Of a stretch of 64,000 nucleotides of DNA, positions 27,026 through 35,443 are shown in pieces. The notes below the pieces were generated by a model. It did not search any database. It was not told where the DNA came from and worked only from the letters and a program-made list of their open reading frames with translations. The position numbers were made by a program, and so were the translations under genes. Origin of the DNA: Anthropogastromicrobium aceti (GTDB lineage Bacteria; Bacillota; Clostridia; Lachnospirales; Lachnospiraceae); NCBI RefSeq assembly GCF_025567095.1, contig NZ_JAOQJH010000015.1; one strand, 5' to 3'. Position 1 is the first letter of the stretch. Each line of letters begins with the position of its first letter.

Positions 27026-28219
27026 TTATTCAAAATGAACATCAATTACCATGACTTCGCTATTTGTTCCAACACGCATGTCGGGTCCGTAGACACCAAT
27101 GCCGGAAGTGACAAAGCTGTACATGCTGTCAATCATTTTCATGCCCCAGTAATTTTCCCACACAAACGGTTGAACAATCGTCAGTGGGAAAAACTGGCCG
27201 GCATGTGTGTGACCAGAAAGAACTATATCAACACCGTGCGCATTGTAATCAGACAGATGATCAGGTTCATGGCTTATCACAAAAAGCGGCATAGATGGAT
27301 CAAGATTCTTTGTGAGTTCATCAAGAGAAGCACGTTTTTTTGTTCCATTTCCGGTGCGTTTTTCATCAAGACGTCCAGTAAGATAAAAGCTGTTGTCTAT
27401 TATTGCTGTCTCATCCTCAAGCACGCTAATATTACTTTTTTTAAGAAATTCATACATGCGCGGATCGCGCGGTGCATTTTTTGAAGAAATTGGAAAACCG
27501 GCAATCAATGTCTCTGTCACATCATGGTTTCCAAATACGGCATATGTTCCGTAAGTGCTGTTTATCTGTGACAGGAGCATTTCGAGGCGCTCTGGATTAT
27601 CAAGAGCATCGAAGTTATTATCAAAAATATCTCCTGCAATAACAACAATATCAGCATTCTCGGAATTAATTGCAGCAACCATGTCCTCAATCTGGGAGCA
27701 GCCAACACTGTAGCCAAGATGAAAATCTCCAAGTAAAATCATTCGTAAATCTGTCAGATTGCCGGCACTTTTTTGAATAGTGGCTTTATAGTGGGCGGTA
27801 GTCAGCATCTTTGCGTGAAAGCATCCATATACGGTAAAGCTGATACTAAGTAAAATGACAAGAAAGCCAAGTATAGTGCGAAGAAATACAGAAGACAAAA
27901 GATGCTTGCTTGATTTTATATAACGTGAAGCAAGCTTTAGAAGCAGCAAAAAAAGATCAGCTGTGAGAATAAAGAAAATCAGATAAATTAAGAAGCCAAT
28001 CCAATAATTGCTGAATCGCAAAATCAAGAGCTGATAATCATTTTCAGGAAGAAATTTCCCTAAAAAAATGCTGGCAGCAAAGATTAATATTAGTCCGCAC
28101 ACAATAATGTTAAAGGCGCGGCGCTTTGGAAGATATATCTTTTTTGTCCATCTGCAAAATGACCACATAACGTAGCAGCAGAGGGTTATATAGACAGTTA
28201 GCATGAACCATTTCAGCAT
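27026..28219 (-). CDS. Membrane-anchored metallophosphoesterase (YkuE/YaeI-like)
   Basis: A 397-residue protein with about four N-terminal membrane helices (for example AFNIIVCGLILIFAASIFLG and FLIYLIFFILTADLFLLLL), followed by a calcineurin-like phosphoesterase domain. The metal ligands are clear: LLGDFHLGYS, IVVIAGDIFDN, AVFGNHDVTE, ISHEPDHLSD and LSGHTHAGQFFP. Related proteins hydrolyse phosphodiesters of membrane lipids at the cell surface; the substrate here is unknown. I prefer ATG 28219, with AAGGTTAAGG 8 bases upstream, 10 bases after the LacI stop, over 28264, which overlaps it and has no spacing. Likely co-transcribed with the LacI gene. Confidence 0.85.
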   Translation of the reverse strand: MLKWFMLTVYITLCCYVMWSFCRWTKKIYLPKRRAFNIIVCGLILIFAASIFLGKFLPENDYQLLILRFSNYWIGFLIYLIFFILTADLFLLLLKLASRYIKSSKHLLSSVFLRTILGFLVILLSISFTVYGCFHAKMLTTAHYKATIQKSAGNLTDLRMILLGDFHLGYSVGCSQIEDMVAAINSENADIVVIAGDIFDNNFDALDNPERLEMLLSQINSTYGTYAVFGNHDVTETLIAGFPISSKNAPRDPRMYEFLKKSNISVLEDETAIIDNSFYLTGRLDEKRTGNGTKKRASLDELTKNLDPSMPLFVISHEPDHLSDYNAHGVDIVLSGHTHAGQFFPLTIVQPFVWENYWGMKMIDSMYSFVTSGIGVYGPDMRVGTNSEVMVIDVHFE

Positions 28220-28229
28220 AGGCGTTACC

Positions 28230-29246
28230 TTAACCTTTTTTGAGTGATCGTGTTGTGCCGCCATCCTCGAAAGTCACTGGAAGAAGTGTCAGGCTAGGGA
28301 TCATAGAACGATCCTCTGTTGTGATAATTTCTACACATTTTGCGGCAAGCTGCGGCAGTGGTTGGCACATTGAGGAGACAAAAAGATCTTCTTTTGACCC
28401 ACCAAATTTGCGGATACCGTCAAAACCAATAAGCTGTACATCTTCTGGGACACGGTATCCTTCCTTTTGCAAAAGCTTCTTGAATATATAACCGTGATAA
28501 TCTGTATGACAGAAAACTCCGTCAAAGGAAAGAGAGCCATCTGATTTTTTATGCTTATCAATAAATTGCTTCATCATATCAATGAAATTATCACAATCTT
28601 CCATGTCAAGAAAGTCGGGAGTTATATGATATTTTTTGCATGCAGCCAAATAGCCATCTTTTCGCTTGTCAGATTCTCCAGGGAAGATAGAATGAAAACG
28701 AATGTATACTGGATGGCGACAGCCAAGTTCAAGCAGCTTTTCAATAGCCATCATGCTGCCATTATAATTATCTGATGCAACTCGAGGAATGTTGCGGTTT
28801 TCAAAGAAGCGGTCGAAGACAACAATCGGAATATCAGGATTGATAAAATTTCCAATATCTGAGTAGGTCAGTGCAACAATTCCGTTAACTTTGTTTTGCG
28901 TTGCCAGATTTAAATAAGCAATCTCCTTTTCAGGAATACCATCTGAGCAGCAAAGCATTGTTTTTAATCCTTTTTTGTATAAGGCATCCTCAATATAATC
29001 GGTAAGGGCTGCAAAAAAAGGATTTAGCATGTTGGGAATAATCACGGCAACTAGTCCTGTTTTTTTTGTTTTTAATCCTCGTGCATAGGTATTTATTTCA
29101 TAGTGGAGGCTGGCAATGGCAGCTTCCACTTTCTTTTTATATTCCTCGCGCACAGTAATTCCGTTAATAACTTTAGAAACGGTGCCAAGTGAAACTCCAG
29201 CCTCCTTTGCGACGTCTTTCATAGTGGGCGCGTTTGTTTTTGCCAT
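28230..29246 (-). CDS. LacI-family transcription regulator of the fructan locus
   Basis: A 338-residue regulator. The helix-turn-helix TMKDVAKEAGVSLGTVSKVIN and hinge YARGLKTKKTGLVAVIIPN are textbook LacI family, followed by a periplasmic-binding-protein-like effector domain with MCQPLPQLAAKCVEII. It is divergent from the importer operon that begins at 29498. Three TGAAACGTT sites lie in the 250 bases between, one of them the perfect palindrome TGAAACGTTTCA, which fits LacI-family operators. The probable effector is a fructose derivative or fructo-oligosaccharide. An AGGAGG precedes the start, itself adjacent to an operator. Confidence 0.85.
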   Translation of the reverse strand: MAKTNAPTMKDVAKEAGVSLGTVSKVINGITVREEYKKKVEAAIASLHYEINTYARGLKTKKTGLVAVIIPNMLNPFFAALTDYIEDALYKKGLKTMLCCSDGIPEKEIAYLNLATQNKVNGIVALTYSDIGNFINPDIPIVVFDRFFENRNIPRVASDNYNGSMMAIEKLLELGCRHPVYIRFHSIFPGESDKRKDGYLAACKKYHITPDFLDMEDCDNFIDMMKQFIDKHKKSDGSLSFDGVFCHTDYHGYIFKKLLQKEGYRVPEDVQLIGFDGIRKFGGSKEDLFVSSMCQPLPQLAAKCVEIITTEDRSMIPSLTLLPVTFEDGGTTRSLKKG

Positions 29247-29257
29247 AAAGATCCTCC

Positions 29258-29334
29258 TGAAACGTTATATTAATGAATAGTATATCATAATTTATTTATA
29301 AATAGTATACCACAAAAATATGAAACGTTATATT
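29258..29334 (-). promoter_or_regulatory. Two operator half-sites upstream of the LacI gene
   Basis: TGAAACGTTATAT occurs at 29258-29270 and again at 29321-29333. One abuts the ribosome site of the LacI gene and the other lies about 60 bases further upstream. Both share the TGAAACGTT core with the palindrome at 29451, which suggests autoregulation. Confidence 0.55.
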
Positions 29335-29408
29335 GTTGCATATGCACAAAAGCAAGATAATAAAATTGAATATACTGCATATAAATGAGAAAAATATAAG
29401 GAAAATAG

Positions 29409-29462
29409 TTGACAATATGAAAAAACATAACTATAATGAAAATACAAACATGAAACGTTTCA
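29409..29462 (+). promoter_or_regulatory. Consensus promoter and LacI operator of the first sugar importer
   Basis: TTGACA (29409-29414), exactly 17 bases, TATAAT (29432-29437): a perfect sigma-A promoter. The palindrome TGAAACGTTTCA (29451-29462) lies 13 bases after the -10 box, over the first transcribed bases, where a bound LacI-family repressor would block initiation or escape. Confidence 0.85.
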
Positions 29463-29497
29463 AGTAACACTCAAAGTAAAAGAAAGAAGGGAAGAGC

Positions 29498-30439
29498 ATG
29501 AAGAAGGCAAAACAAGGAGCAGTGCCTGTTCCGAAGAAAAATCTGTGGAAGCAAATCGCAAAGCATTGGGAGTTTTATGTGTTGCTGCTTCCAGGCATCA
29601 TTTTGACAATTATTTTTAAATATGTTCCAATGTATGGTGTACAGATTGCTTTCCGTGATTACAATCCAGTTGGAGGCTTTTTTGGAAGTCCGTGGGTAGG
29701 ATTGAAATGGTTTGAGCGTTTCTTTAACAATTATAACAGCATACGAATGATCAAAAATACGGTATTGCTGAGTCTTTACAGTATTTTGTGGACATTTCCA
29801 ATTCCGATCATACTGGCACTTTTAATCAATCAGGTGAAGTGGAAAAAGTTCCAGCGTGTTTCGCAGACGATACTCTATGCACCTCATTTTATTTCAACAA
29901 TGATCCTGTGTGGTATGCTTCGTATTTTCCTTTCTCCATATGGAGGACTGATCAGTACAATCATTCAGGCATTCGGCGGAAAAGCAACTAACTTAATTGA
30001 CTCTGCAACTGCATTTCGTACCATCTACATTTCATCTAGTGTATGGCAGGACGCAGGTTGGGGAACAATCATTTACATTGCAACATTATCAAGCGTAGAT
30101 GCGTCACTGCATGAAGCTGCAAGAGTGGATGGTGCGACACCGCTTCAGAGAATCTTCTATATTGACATTCCTGAACTTATACCTGTTATTGTAATTCAGC
30201 TGATTATGTCGTTTGGAAACTTGATGAATGTCGGATTTGAAAAGGCATATCTGCTTCAGACAAGCTTAAACAAGGCAACATCAGAAATTATCGCAACTTA
30301 TGTATATGAGCAGGGTCTTTTGAAGGCAATGTACAGTTTTTCAACAGCAGTTGGATTGTTTAATACTGTTGTTAATATAGTGTTGCTGGTTGTGGTGAAT
30401 ACAGTATGTAAACGCCTGTCAGATGTGAGCTTTATTTAA
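29498..30439 (+). CDS. ABC sugar importer permease 1 (LplB/YteP type)
   Basis: A 313-residue polytopic permease. It has six or so membrane helices and the EAA loop VDASLHEAARVDGATPLQRIFYIDIPEL that contacts the ATPase. The N-terminus (FYVLLLPGIILTIIFKYVPM, YGVQIAFRDYNPVGG) is typical of the CUT1 subfamily that takes up oligosaccharides in Lachnospiraceae. It pairs with the next permease and the binding protein at 31445. No ATPase is encoded in the locus, so a shared MsmX-like ATPase elsewhere is expected. Confidence 0.9.
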   Translation: MKKAKQGAVPVPKKNLWKQIAKHWEFYVLLLPGIILTIIFKYVPMYGVQIAFRDYNPVGGFFGSPWVGLKWFERFFNNYNSIRMIKNTVLLSLYSILWTFPIPIILALLINQVKWKKFQRVSQTILYAPHFISTMILCGMLRIFLSPYGGLISTIIQAFGGKATNLIDSATAFRTIYISSSVWQDAGWGTIIYIATLSSVDASLHEAARVDGATPLQRIFYIDIPELIPVIVIQLIMSFGNLMNVGFEKAYLLQTSLNKATSEIIATYVYEQGLLKAMYSFSTAVGLFNTVVNIVLLVVVNTVCKRLSDVSFI

Positions 30440-30454
30440 AAGGGGGAATAAGAT

Positions 30455-31357
30455 ATGGCAAGCAATATGAAAATAAAAAAGAAATCTTCCGAGAAGACAT
30501 TTGACATTATCAATGGTGCGTTTTTATTGATTCTTGTTATTTTAGTAGCGTATCCGCTGTATTATGTATTAATTGCGTCAATCTCTGATCCATATGAGGT
30601 TTATGCGGGAAAAACATTCTTATTGCCTTCGAAGATCACATTTGAGGGTTACAAGAGAGTATTTAAAGAAAACTCAATTGCAGGAGGCTATCTGAATAGT
30701 ATTTATTATACTGTTCTTGGAACAGTAGTATCTGTTGCACTTGTATTGACAACAGGCTATTGTATGTCAAAAAAGACGCTTCCATTTCGACGCGCAATCA
30801 TGATCTTCTATGTTATTACAATGTATGTTGGCGGTGGATTGATTCCGACTTACCTGGTTGTATCAAAGATGCATATGCTTAATAGTGTTTGGGCACTTAT
30901 TCTTCCTGGCGGTGTATCTGTTTACAATGTTATTGTAACAAGAACATTCTTTGAGACAAGCATTCCGCAGGAGTTATATGAGGCTGCATCTATTGATGGA
31001 AGTGGAAATATCCGTACTTTTGTAAAGATTGCACTTCCGCTTGCAAAGCCTATTATCGCAGTAATGGTTATCTTTACAATGGTTGCTTATTGGAATGACT
31101 GGTTTACAGCACTTATTTACATGCAGGAAAAAAGCAGATATCCACTGCAGCTTGTTCTTCGTCAGATTTTGATTCAAAGTCAGGCGATGGCCAGCATGAT
31201 GGGAAATATGGATGGTGGTTATGCGGAAGCAAATAAGCTGACAGAGTTAATTAAGTTTGCATCAATTGTAGTAGGCTCTGTTCCGATGCTGATTGCATAT
31301 CCGTTTGTACAGAAATATTTTGAAAAAGGCTTTATGGCAGGAGCTGTAAAGGGCTGA
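30455..31357 (+). CDS. ABC sugar importer permease 2 (YtcP type)
   Basis: A 300-residue MalG-like permease with membrane helices such as IINGAFLLILVILVAYPLYYV and the EAA loop PQELYEAASIDGSGNIRTFVKIALPL. It ends in KYFEKGFMAGAVKG, a tail shared by this subfamily. Sixteen bases separate it from the partner permease, with AAGGGGG before the ATG. Confidence 0.9.
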   Translation: MASNMKIKKKSSEKTFDIINGAFLLILVILVAYPLYYVLIASISDPYEVYAGKTFLLPSKITFEGYKRVFKENSIAGGYLNSIYYTVLGTVVSVALVLTTGYCMSKKTLPFRRAIMIFYVITMYVGGGLIPTYLVVSKMHMLNSVWALILPGGVSVYNVIVTRTFFETSIPQELYEAASIDGSGNIRTFVKIALPLAKPIIAVMVIFTMVAYWNDWFTALIYMQEKSRYPLQLVLRQILIQSQAMASMMGNMDGGYAEANKLTELIKFASIVVGSVPMLIAYPFVQKYFEKGFMAGAVKG

Positions 31358-31444
31358 TTTGTCCAAATGCCAATATAATAAAAGGTTATAATAAAAAGGT
31401 TACAATAAAATAAACAATATATATTTTTTAAGGAGGACTTTGTA

Positions 31445-33034
31445 ATGAAAAAGGCAAACAAAATGATGGCACTTACCATGGCAGCAGCAATGCTGGTTCC
31501 TCAGATGGCATTTGCAGGTGAATCTGAACAGACAACATTCAACATCTTTGCAGGTGTCAGCGCATTATCACCAGACAATAGTGAGAAGCCGCTTGTACAG
31601 CAGATGAATGAAGCAATGGGCGTAACTATTGATTGGAACTGTGTATCAGGAGATACGCTGACTGAGAAGAAGAACCTGATTTTAAATGCAGGTGTTGATA
31701 TGCCAGATGCATTTATGGCAGCAGAATTAACAGACTATGAGCTGATTAATTATGGTAGCTATGGTGTTCTGATTCCGCTTGAGGATTATATCAATGAGGA
31801 GACAATGCCAAATCTGACTGCATTGGCAGAGAAGAGACCAGAGCTTCTTGCTACAGCAACTATGCCAGACGGTCATATCTATGGACTTCCAGGTATTTCT
31901 GAGATGGGTTACATTGATGATGATGGAACTTATATTGGAATTGGTGCTATCCCGCAGTTTACTTCTATCAATAAGGATTGGCTGGAGAAGGTTGGAATGG
32001 AAATGCCGACAACACTCGATGAACTCCACGATGTACTTGTTGCATTTAAGGAAAATGACTGCAATGGAAATGGTGATGCAACTGATGAGATTCCGATGTC
32101 CTTTATGGCAAACAATTGGTGTGCTGGAATGACAACACTGTTTGCAGGATTTGGTTTTACCGATTATAACGAGGATCACAGAGCTATTGATAATGGAAAG
32201 GTATATTATCAGGCAACTAGCGAAAACTATAAGAATGCAATCGCTTACTTCCATAAGTGGTTTGAGGAAGGTCTGATTGATATTGAAGTATTCTCTCAGG
32301 ATTCCAGCCAGTATATTGCAAAGGGCAATGGCGAGGATGCAAGACTGGGTGTATTTACCTGGTGGGAAATTCCGGAAGTTGTTGGAAATGAGAGAGCAGA
32401 AAGTTATGAGTATCTTCCGATTCTTGATGGCCCGGACGGAACTCATCATGTAAACTTAAATGAGTGTGGAACAACTAACCATAAGAATTTCTCTATTACA
32501 AGCGCATGTAAGAATCCAGAACTGTTATTAAAGTGGGTAGATCAGATGTATGATCCGATTAACAGTATGCAGGCAATTTATGGTGCAATCGGTTCTTATT
32601 GGAACGAGGAGCCAGATGAGAAGGGCTGTTACACGATGAGAGATTTAAAGGATGGTGAGACAGCAGGTGAGCTGAAGTCAAAGAATGAGTTGTTAGGACC
32701 TACAGAGCAGCTGACAGAGGATTATGGTACTTACTATTATCTTGAGGATCGTGCTCAGCAAAGAATTGATGACATACGTGATTTCTGGTTCCAGTATGTA
32801 GATTCTACAGAGTATTATCCTTCTGTTGTGTTTACAGAAGAAGAAACAAATACAATTAATGACTATTTAAGTGATTTAAAGGCATTGACAGAAGAAAAGA
32901 CTGCTCACTGGCTTACAGATGGCGGCATCGAAGATGAGTGGGACGATTATGTTTCTGCAATGGACAGCATGGGACTGCAAGACGTTGTTGCAGCATGGCA
33001 GGCTGCATATGACCGTTATGTAGAGGCTCAGTAA
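31445..33034 (+). CDS. Extracellular sugar-binding protein of importer 1, without lipobox
   Basis: A 529-residue family 1 solute-binding protein. The start KKANKMMALTMAAAMLVPQM followed by AFA-GESE is a signal peptide with a signal peptidase I site. There is no Cys for lipid attachment, which is unusual because such proteins in Gram-positives are normally lipoproteins. The mature part (MNEAMGVTIDWNCVSGDTL, WLEKVGMEMPTTLDELHDVL) matches LplA/YtcQ-type binding proteins. It presumably captures a fructan fragment for the preceding permeases. A very stable stem-loop follows the stop and may protect the 3' end of this part of the message. Confidence 0.88.
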   Translation: MKKANKMMALTMAAAMLVPQMAFAGESEQTTFNIFAGVSALSPDNSEKPLVQQMNEAMGVTIDWNCVSGDTLTEKKNLILNAGVDMPDAFMAAELTDYELINYGSYGVLIPLEDYINEETMPNLTALAEKRPELLATATMPDGHIYGLPGISEMGYIDDDGTYIGIGAIPQFTSINKDWLEKVGMEMPTTLDELHDVLVAFKENDCNGNGDATDEIPMSFMANNWCAGMTTLFAGFGFTDYNEDHRAIDNGKVYYQATSENYKNAIAYFHKWFEEGLIDIEVFSQDSSQYIAKGNGEDARLGVFTWWEIPEVVGNERAESYEYLPILDGPDGTHHVNLNECGTTNHKNFSITSACKNPELLLKWVDQMYDPINSMQAIYGAIGSYWNEEPDEKGCYTMRDLKDGETAGELKSKNELLGPTEQLTEDYGTYYYLEDRAQQRIDDIRDFWFQYVDSTEYYPSVVFTEEETNTINDYLSDLKALTEEKTAHWLTDGGIEDEWDDYVSAMDSMGLQDVVAAWQAAYDRYVEAQ

Positions 33035-33052
33035 AAAAGACCTGAGAAAATG

Positions 33053-33113
33053 GGGCAGGCATGAAAATGCCTGCCCTTGCTGTATCCGTGAACGATGATA
33101 AAAAGCTCACGGA
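33053..33113 (+). other. Stem-loops after binding protein 1 (mRNA stabiliser or attenuator)
   Basis: GGGCAGGCAT-GAAA-ATGCCTGCCC (33053-33076) is a perfect 10-bp stem closed by a GAAA tetraloop. A second stem, TCCGTGA/TCACGGA (33085-33113), follows. There is no T-run, so it is not a normal terminator. Its position after a binding-protein gene, with an enzyme gene behind it, fits a differential-stability element. Confidence 0.6.
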
Positions 33114-33191
33114 CAGAGCAGGGGCAGGGAATAGATGAATAGAATATAGCAAAGAAGTACAACAAAGGGTCAATATCAAAGGAGGATGAAA

Positions 33192-35261
33192 ATGTTATCA
33201 CAGTTTAAGATGAATCCGGATCCAGCGTATCAAAACAGGTTACTTCCTGAGAGAGATAATGCTTCTTTTTTTGATGGATATTCAGTATGGTTTTATAAGG
33301 AACAGGGAGATTTGCAGCAGGCAAATGCATTTACGCTTGAATTTGAAATTGCTCCATTTGGCATTTCAAGTGAAGGTGATGCTATATTTTCCTGTATGGA
33401 TCGAAAAACAAGTGAAGGAATGGCAGTCAGACTGACATCAGATGGAAAAGTTGAGGTGATTCTCGGCTTTGGTGGACGACAAATGGTATTTTACTCCATT
33501 CGTGAGAACGTTGATCTTGAAAAATGGAATCATATATTTGTTATTTACCGTTTTCGCGAAGGCTGGTGTGATCTTGTGGTCAACGGCGTGTTATCAAATC
33601 GTTTACAGTTTGGCCGTTTTCAGAAGATAAAATGGCCAAGACATCAGATTTTCATCGGAAAAGATGCCGATAAGGATTGTTTGACACCTCAGATGGGTGT
33701 TTTCTGGGGATGGATGAAAAATATACAATTTTTATCAGAAGCGGTTTCAGTTGAACAAGCCATAAAAGATTCAAAAAGAGAAAATTCTTTAGAGAAAGTA
33801 TTATACACGCCAAACAGAACAAGATTTTTGAATGATGCAAACCGCCCGCAATATCATTTGATTGAACCAGAAAAATGGATGAATGAGCCGCATGCACCAT
33901 TTTTCTATAATGGCTATTATCATATCTTTTATCAGGCTAATCTGCATGCACCTATCTGGGATTCCATTCAGTGGGGACATCTGGCAAGCAAAGATATGGT
34001 TCATTGGAAGGATCTGCCGTTGGCACTGCAGTCAGAAAATGGTTTTTATGATGAACTTGGATGCTGGTCAGGAAGTGGAATGATTGATAAAGAAGGAGTG
34101 CCGCGCATTTATTACACGGCTGGAAATAACAATCGTTTTCCGAATCAGGCAGTTGCACTGGCACAGCCGGAAGATACAGAAGAAGATCCGCTTTTAAAGA
34201 AATGGAAAAAATATCCTTCATTAATAAAAGAACAGGATATTGGCTGGTTGGGAGAGTTTAGGGATCCATTTGTCTGGATAGAGCAGGATAATTATTTTAT
34301 GCTGGTTGGTACAGGAGATGAGCATAATGGAGGCGGAAATGCAGCATTGTATGTGTCAGCAGATGGATTAAATTGGGAATCTTGCGGAATGCTTGTGGAT
34401 TATAATTATGAGATTAATCAAAAATGTGGTCATGTGTGGGAGCTTCCTGTGTTGCTGCCGCTTCGAGATGATTCTGGAAAGATTGTATGTCATATTATGA
34501 TGTTTTGTGCTTGCCAGATAGAACATGATATTGTAGAGACATATTATTTTCTTGGAAACTGGGACGCATCAAAGAAAACATTCACAAAATGGAATGACCG
34601 TGCAATGCTTCTTGATCTTGGATATGGTACTTTTACTGGCCCTAGTGGATTTGTTACGCCCGATAAACGAAGCGTTGTATTTACAATCGCGCAGGGAAAA
34701 CGGCCATTTTCAGATGAGTATCATGCAGGATGGGCACATAATGGTGGACTGCCATTGCAGCTTTGGTGGGATAATGGGCTAAAAATGCAGCCTATTCGTG
34801 AGATCTTGTCATGTGAAGAGAAAATGCTTCTTGAAAGAACAAACTGTGGTATAGAAGAACTAAATCACGATCTGGAAAAGATTAATTCCAATCGTATGTA
34901 TGTAAAGCTGACTACAGATGCTGATGAAATAGTAATCAATACAGAAAGTGTATTGGATGCGTCAAAGTCTGTTCAAGTAGTGTATGACCGCAATACAAAA
35001 CGCTTTTTTGCACGAAACGCAGAAGGAAAGGAGATTTCTAGATTTCGTGATTCGTGTGATCTGGTTGAAGTTGAGGGAGAGATTACAATAGAGTATTTTC
35101 TTGATCATTCGATGATTGAGGTTTATTTAAACCAGAAAAAAGCAATGACACTTCGAAATTACGTGGCAGACGGAGAACGAAAAATCAGTGTAAGCTCAAG
35201 TAGTACCAATGCAAGAGTTAGTTCTATACAGCTTTGGAATATGAAAAGTGCTTATGACTAA
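33192..35261 (+). CDS. GH32-type beta-fructosidase-like protein with N-terminal LamG-like domain
   Basis: About 689 residues. The first 200 form a concanavalin-like (LamG) domain (AFTLEFEIAPFGISSEGDAIF, then WNHIFVIYRFREGWCDLVVNG), followed by the five-bladed GH32 module and its C-terminal beta-sandwich. GH32 landmarks are RDPFVW (transition-state Asp) and VWELPVL (acid/base Glu). However, the nucleophile block, WMNDPNG in the family, reads WMNEPHAP here, with Glu near residue 232 instead of Asp. There is no signal peptide, so it acts inside the cell. Start at ATG 33192, 6 bases after GGAGG. Possibly specialised for an unusual fructoside, or altered in activity. Confidence 0.8.
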   Translation: MLSQFKMNPDPAYQNRLLPERDNASFFDGYSVWFYKEQGDLQQANAFTLEFEIAPFGISSEGDAIFSCMDRKTSEGMAVRLTSDGKVEVILGFGGRQMVFYSIRENVDLEKWNHIFVIYRFREGWCDLVVNGVLSNRLQFGRFQKIKWPRHQIFIGKDADKDCLTPQMGVFWGWMKNIQFLSEAVSVEQAIKDSKRENSLEKVLYTPNRTRFLNDANRPQYHLIEPEKWMNEPHAPFFYNGYYHIFYQANLHAPIWDSIQWGHLASKDMVHWKDLPLALQSENGFYDELGCWSGSGMIDKEGVPRIYYTAGNNNRFPNQAVALAQPEDTEEDPLLKKWKKYPSLIKEQDIGWLGEFRDPFVWIEQDNYFMLVGTGDEHNGGGNAALYVSADGLNWESCGMLVDYNYEINQKCGHVWELPVLLPLRDDSGKIVCHIMMFCACQIEHDIVETYYFLGNWDASKKTFTKWNDRAMLLDLGYGTFTGPSGFVTPDKRSVVFTIAQGKRPFSDEYHAGWAHNGGLPLQLWWDNGLKMQPIREILSCEEKMLLERTNCGIEELNHDLEKINSNRMYVKLTTDADEIVINTESVLDASKSVQVVYDRNTKRFFARNAEGKEISRFRDSCDLVEVEGEITIEYFLDHSMIEVYLNQKKAMTLRNYVADGERKISVSSSSTNARVSSIQLWNMKSAYD

Positions 35262-35346
35262 AAAAGTCTTGACAAGATATATAAACTTAGTAAAATAGCA
35301 TAAAAAACAATATAAAAATTTGCTGTTTTGCCAATGTGTTAAACGG

Positions 35347-35376
35347 TTGACATAAATGGCATTTCGAGTATATACT
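35347..35376 (+). promoter_or_regulatory. Candidate promoter of the GH32-radical enzyme operon
   Basis: TTGACA (35347-35352) and TATACT (35371-35376) with an 18-base spacer, 68 bases before the start codon. A second TTGACA (at about 35269) lacks a good -10 box. Confidence 0.6.
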
Positions 35377-35443
35377 TACAGTGTAAGATAGGTACGCAAA
35401 CAAATTTATAAATAATAAAGACAGCAAACAAAAGGGAGGAAAT

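Noticed and set aside
31727..32449. 240-codon minus-strand frame inside binding protein 1
   Set aside because: Its product resembles no known protein, it has no start signal, and it is a shadow of a well-supported gene.
35269..35300. TTGACA near 35269 as promoter
   Set aside because: At 17 bases downstream only AAAATA is found; the TTGACA at 35347 with TATACT is better.
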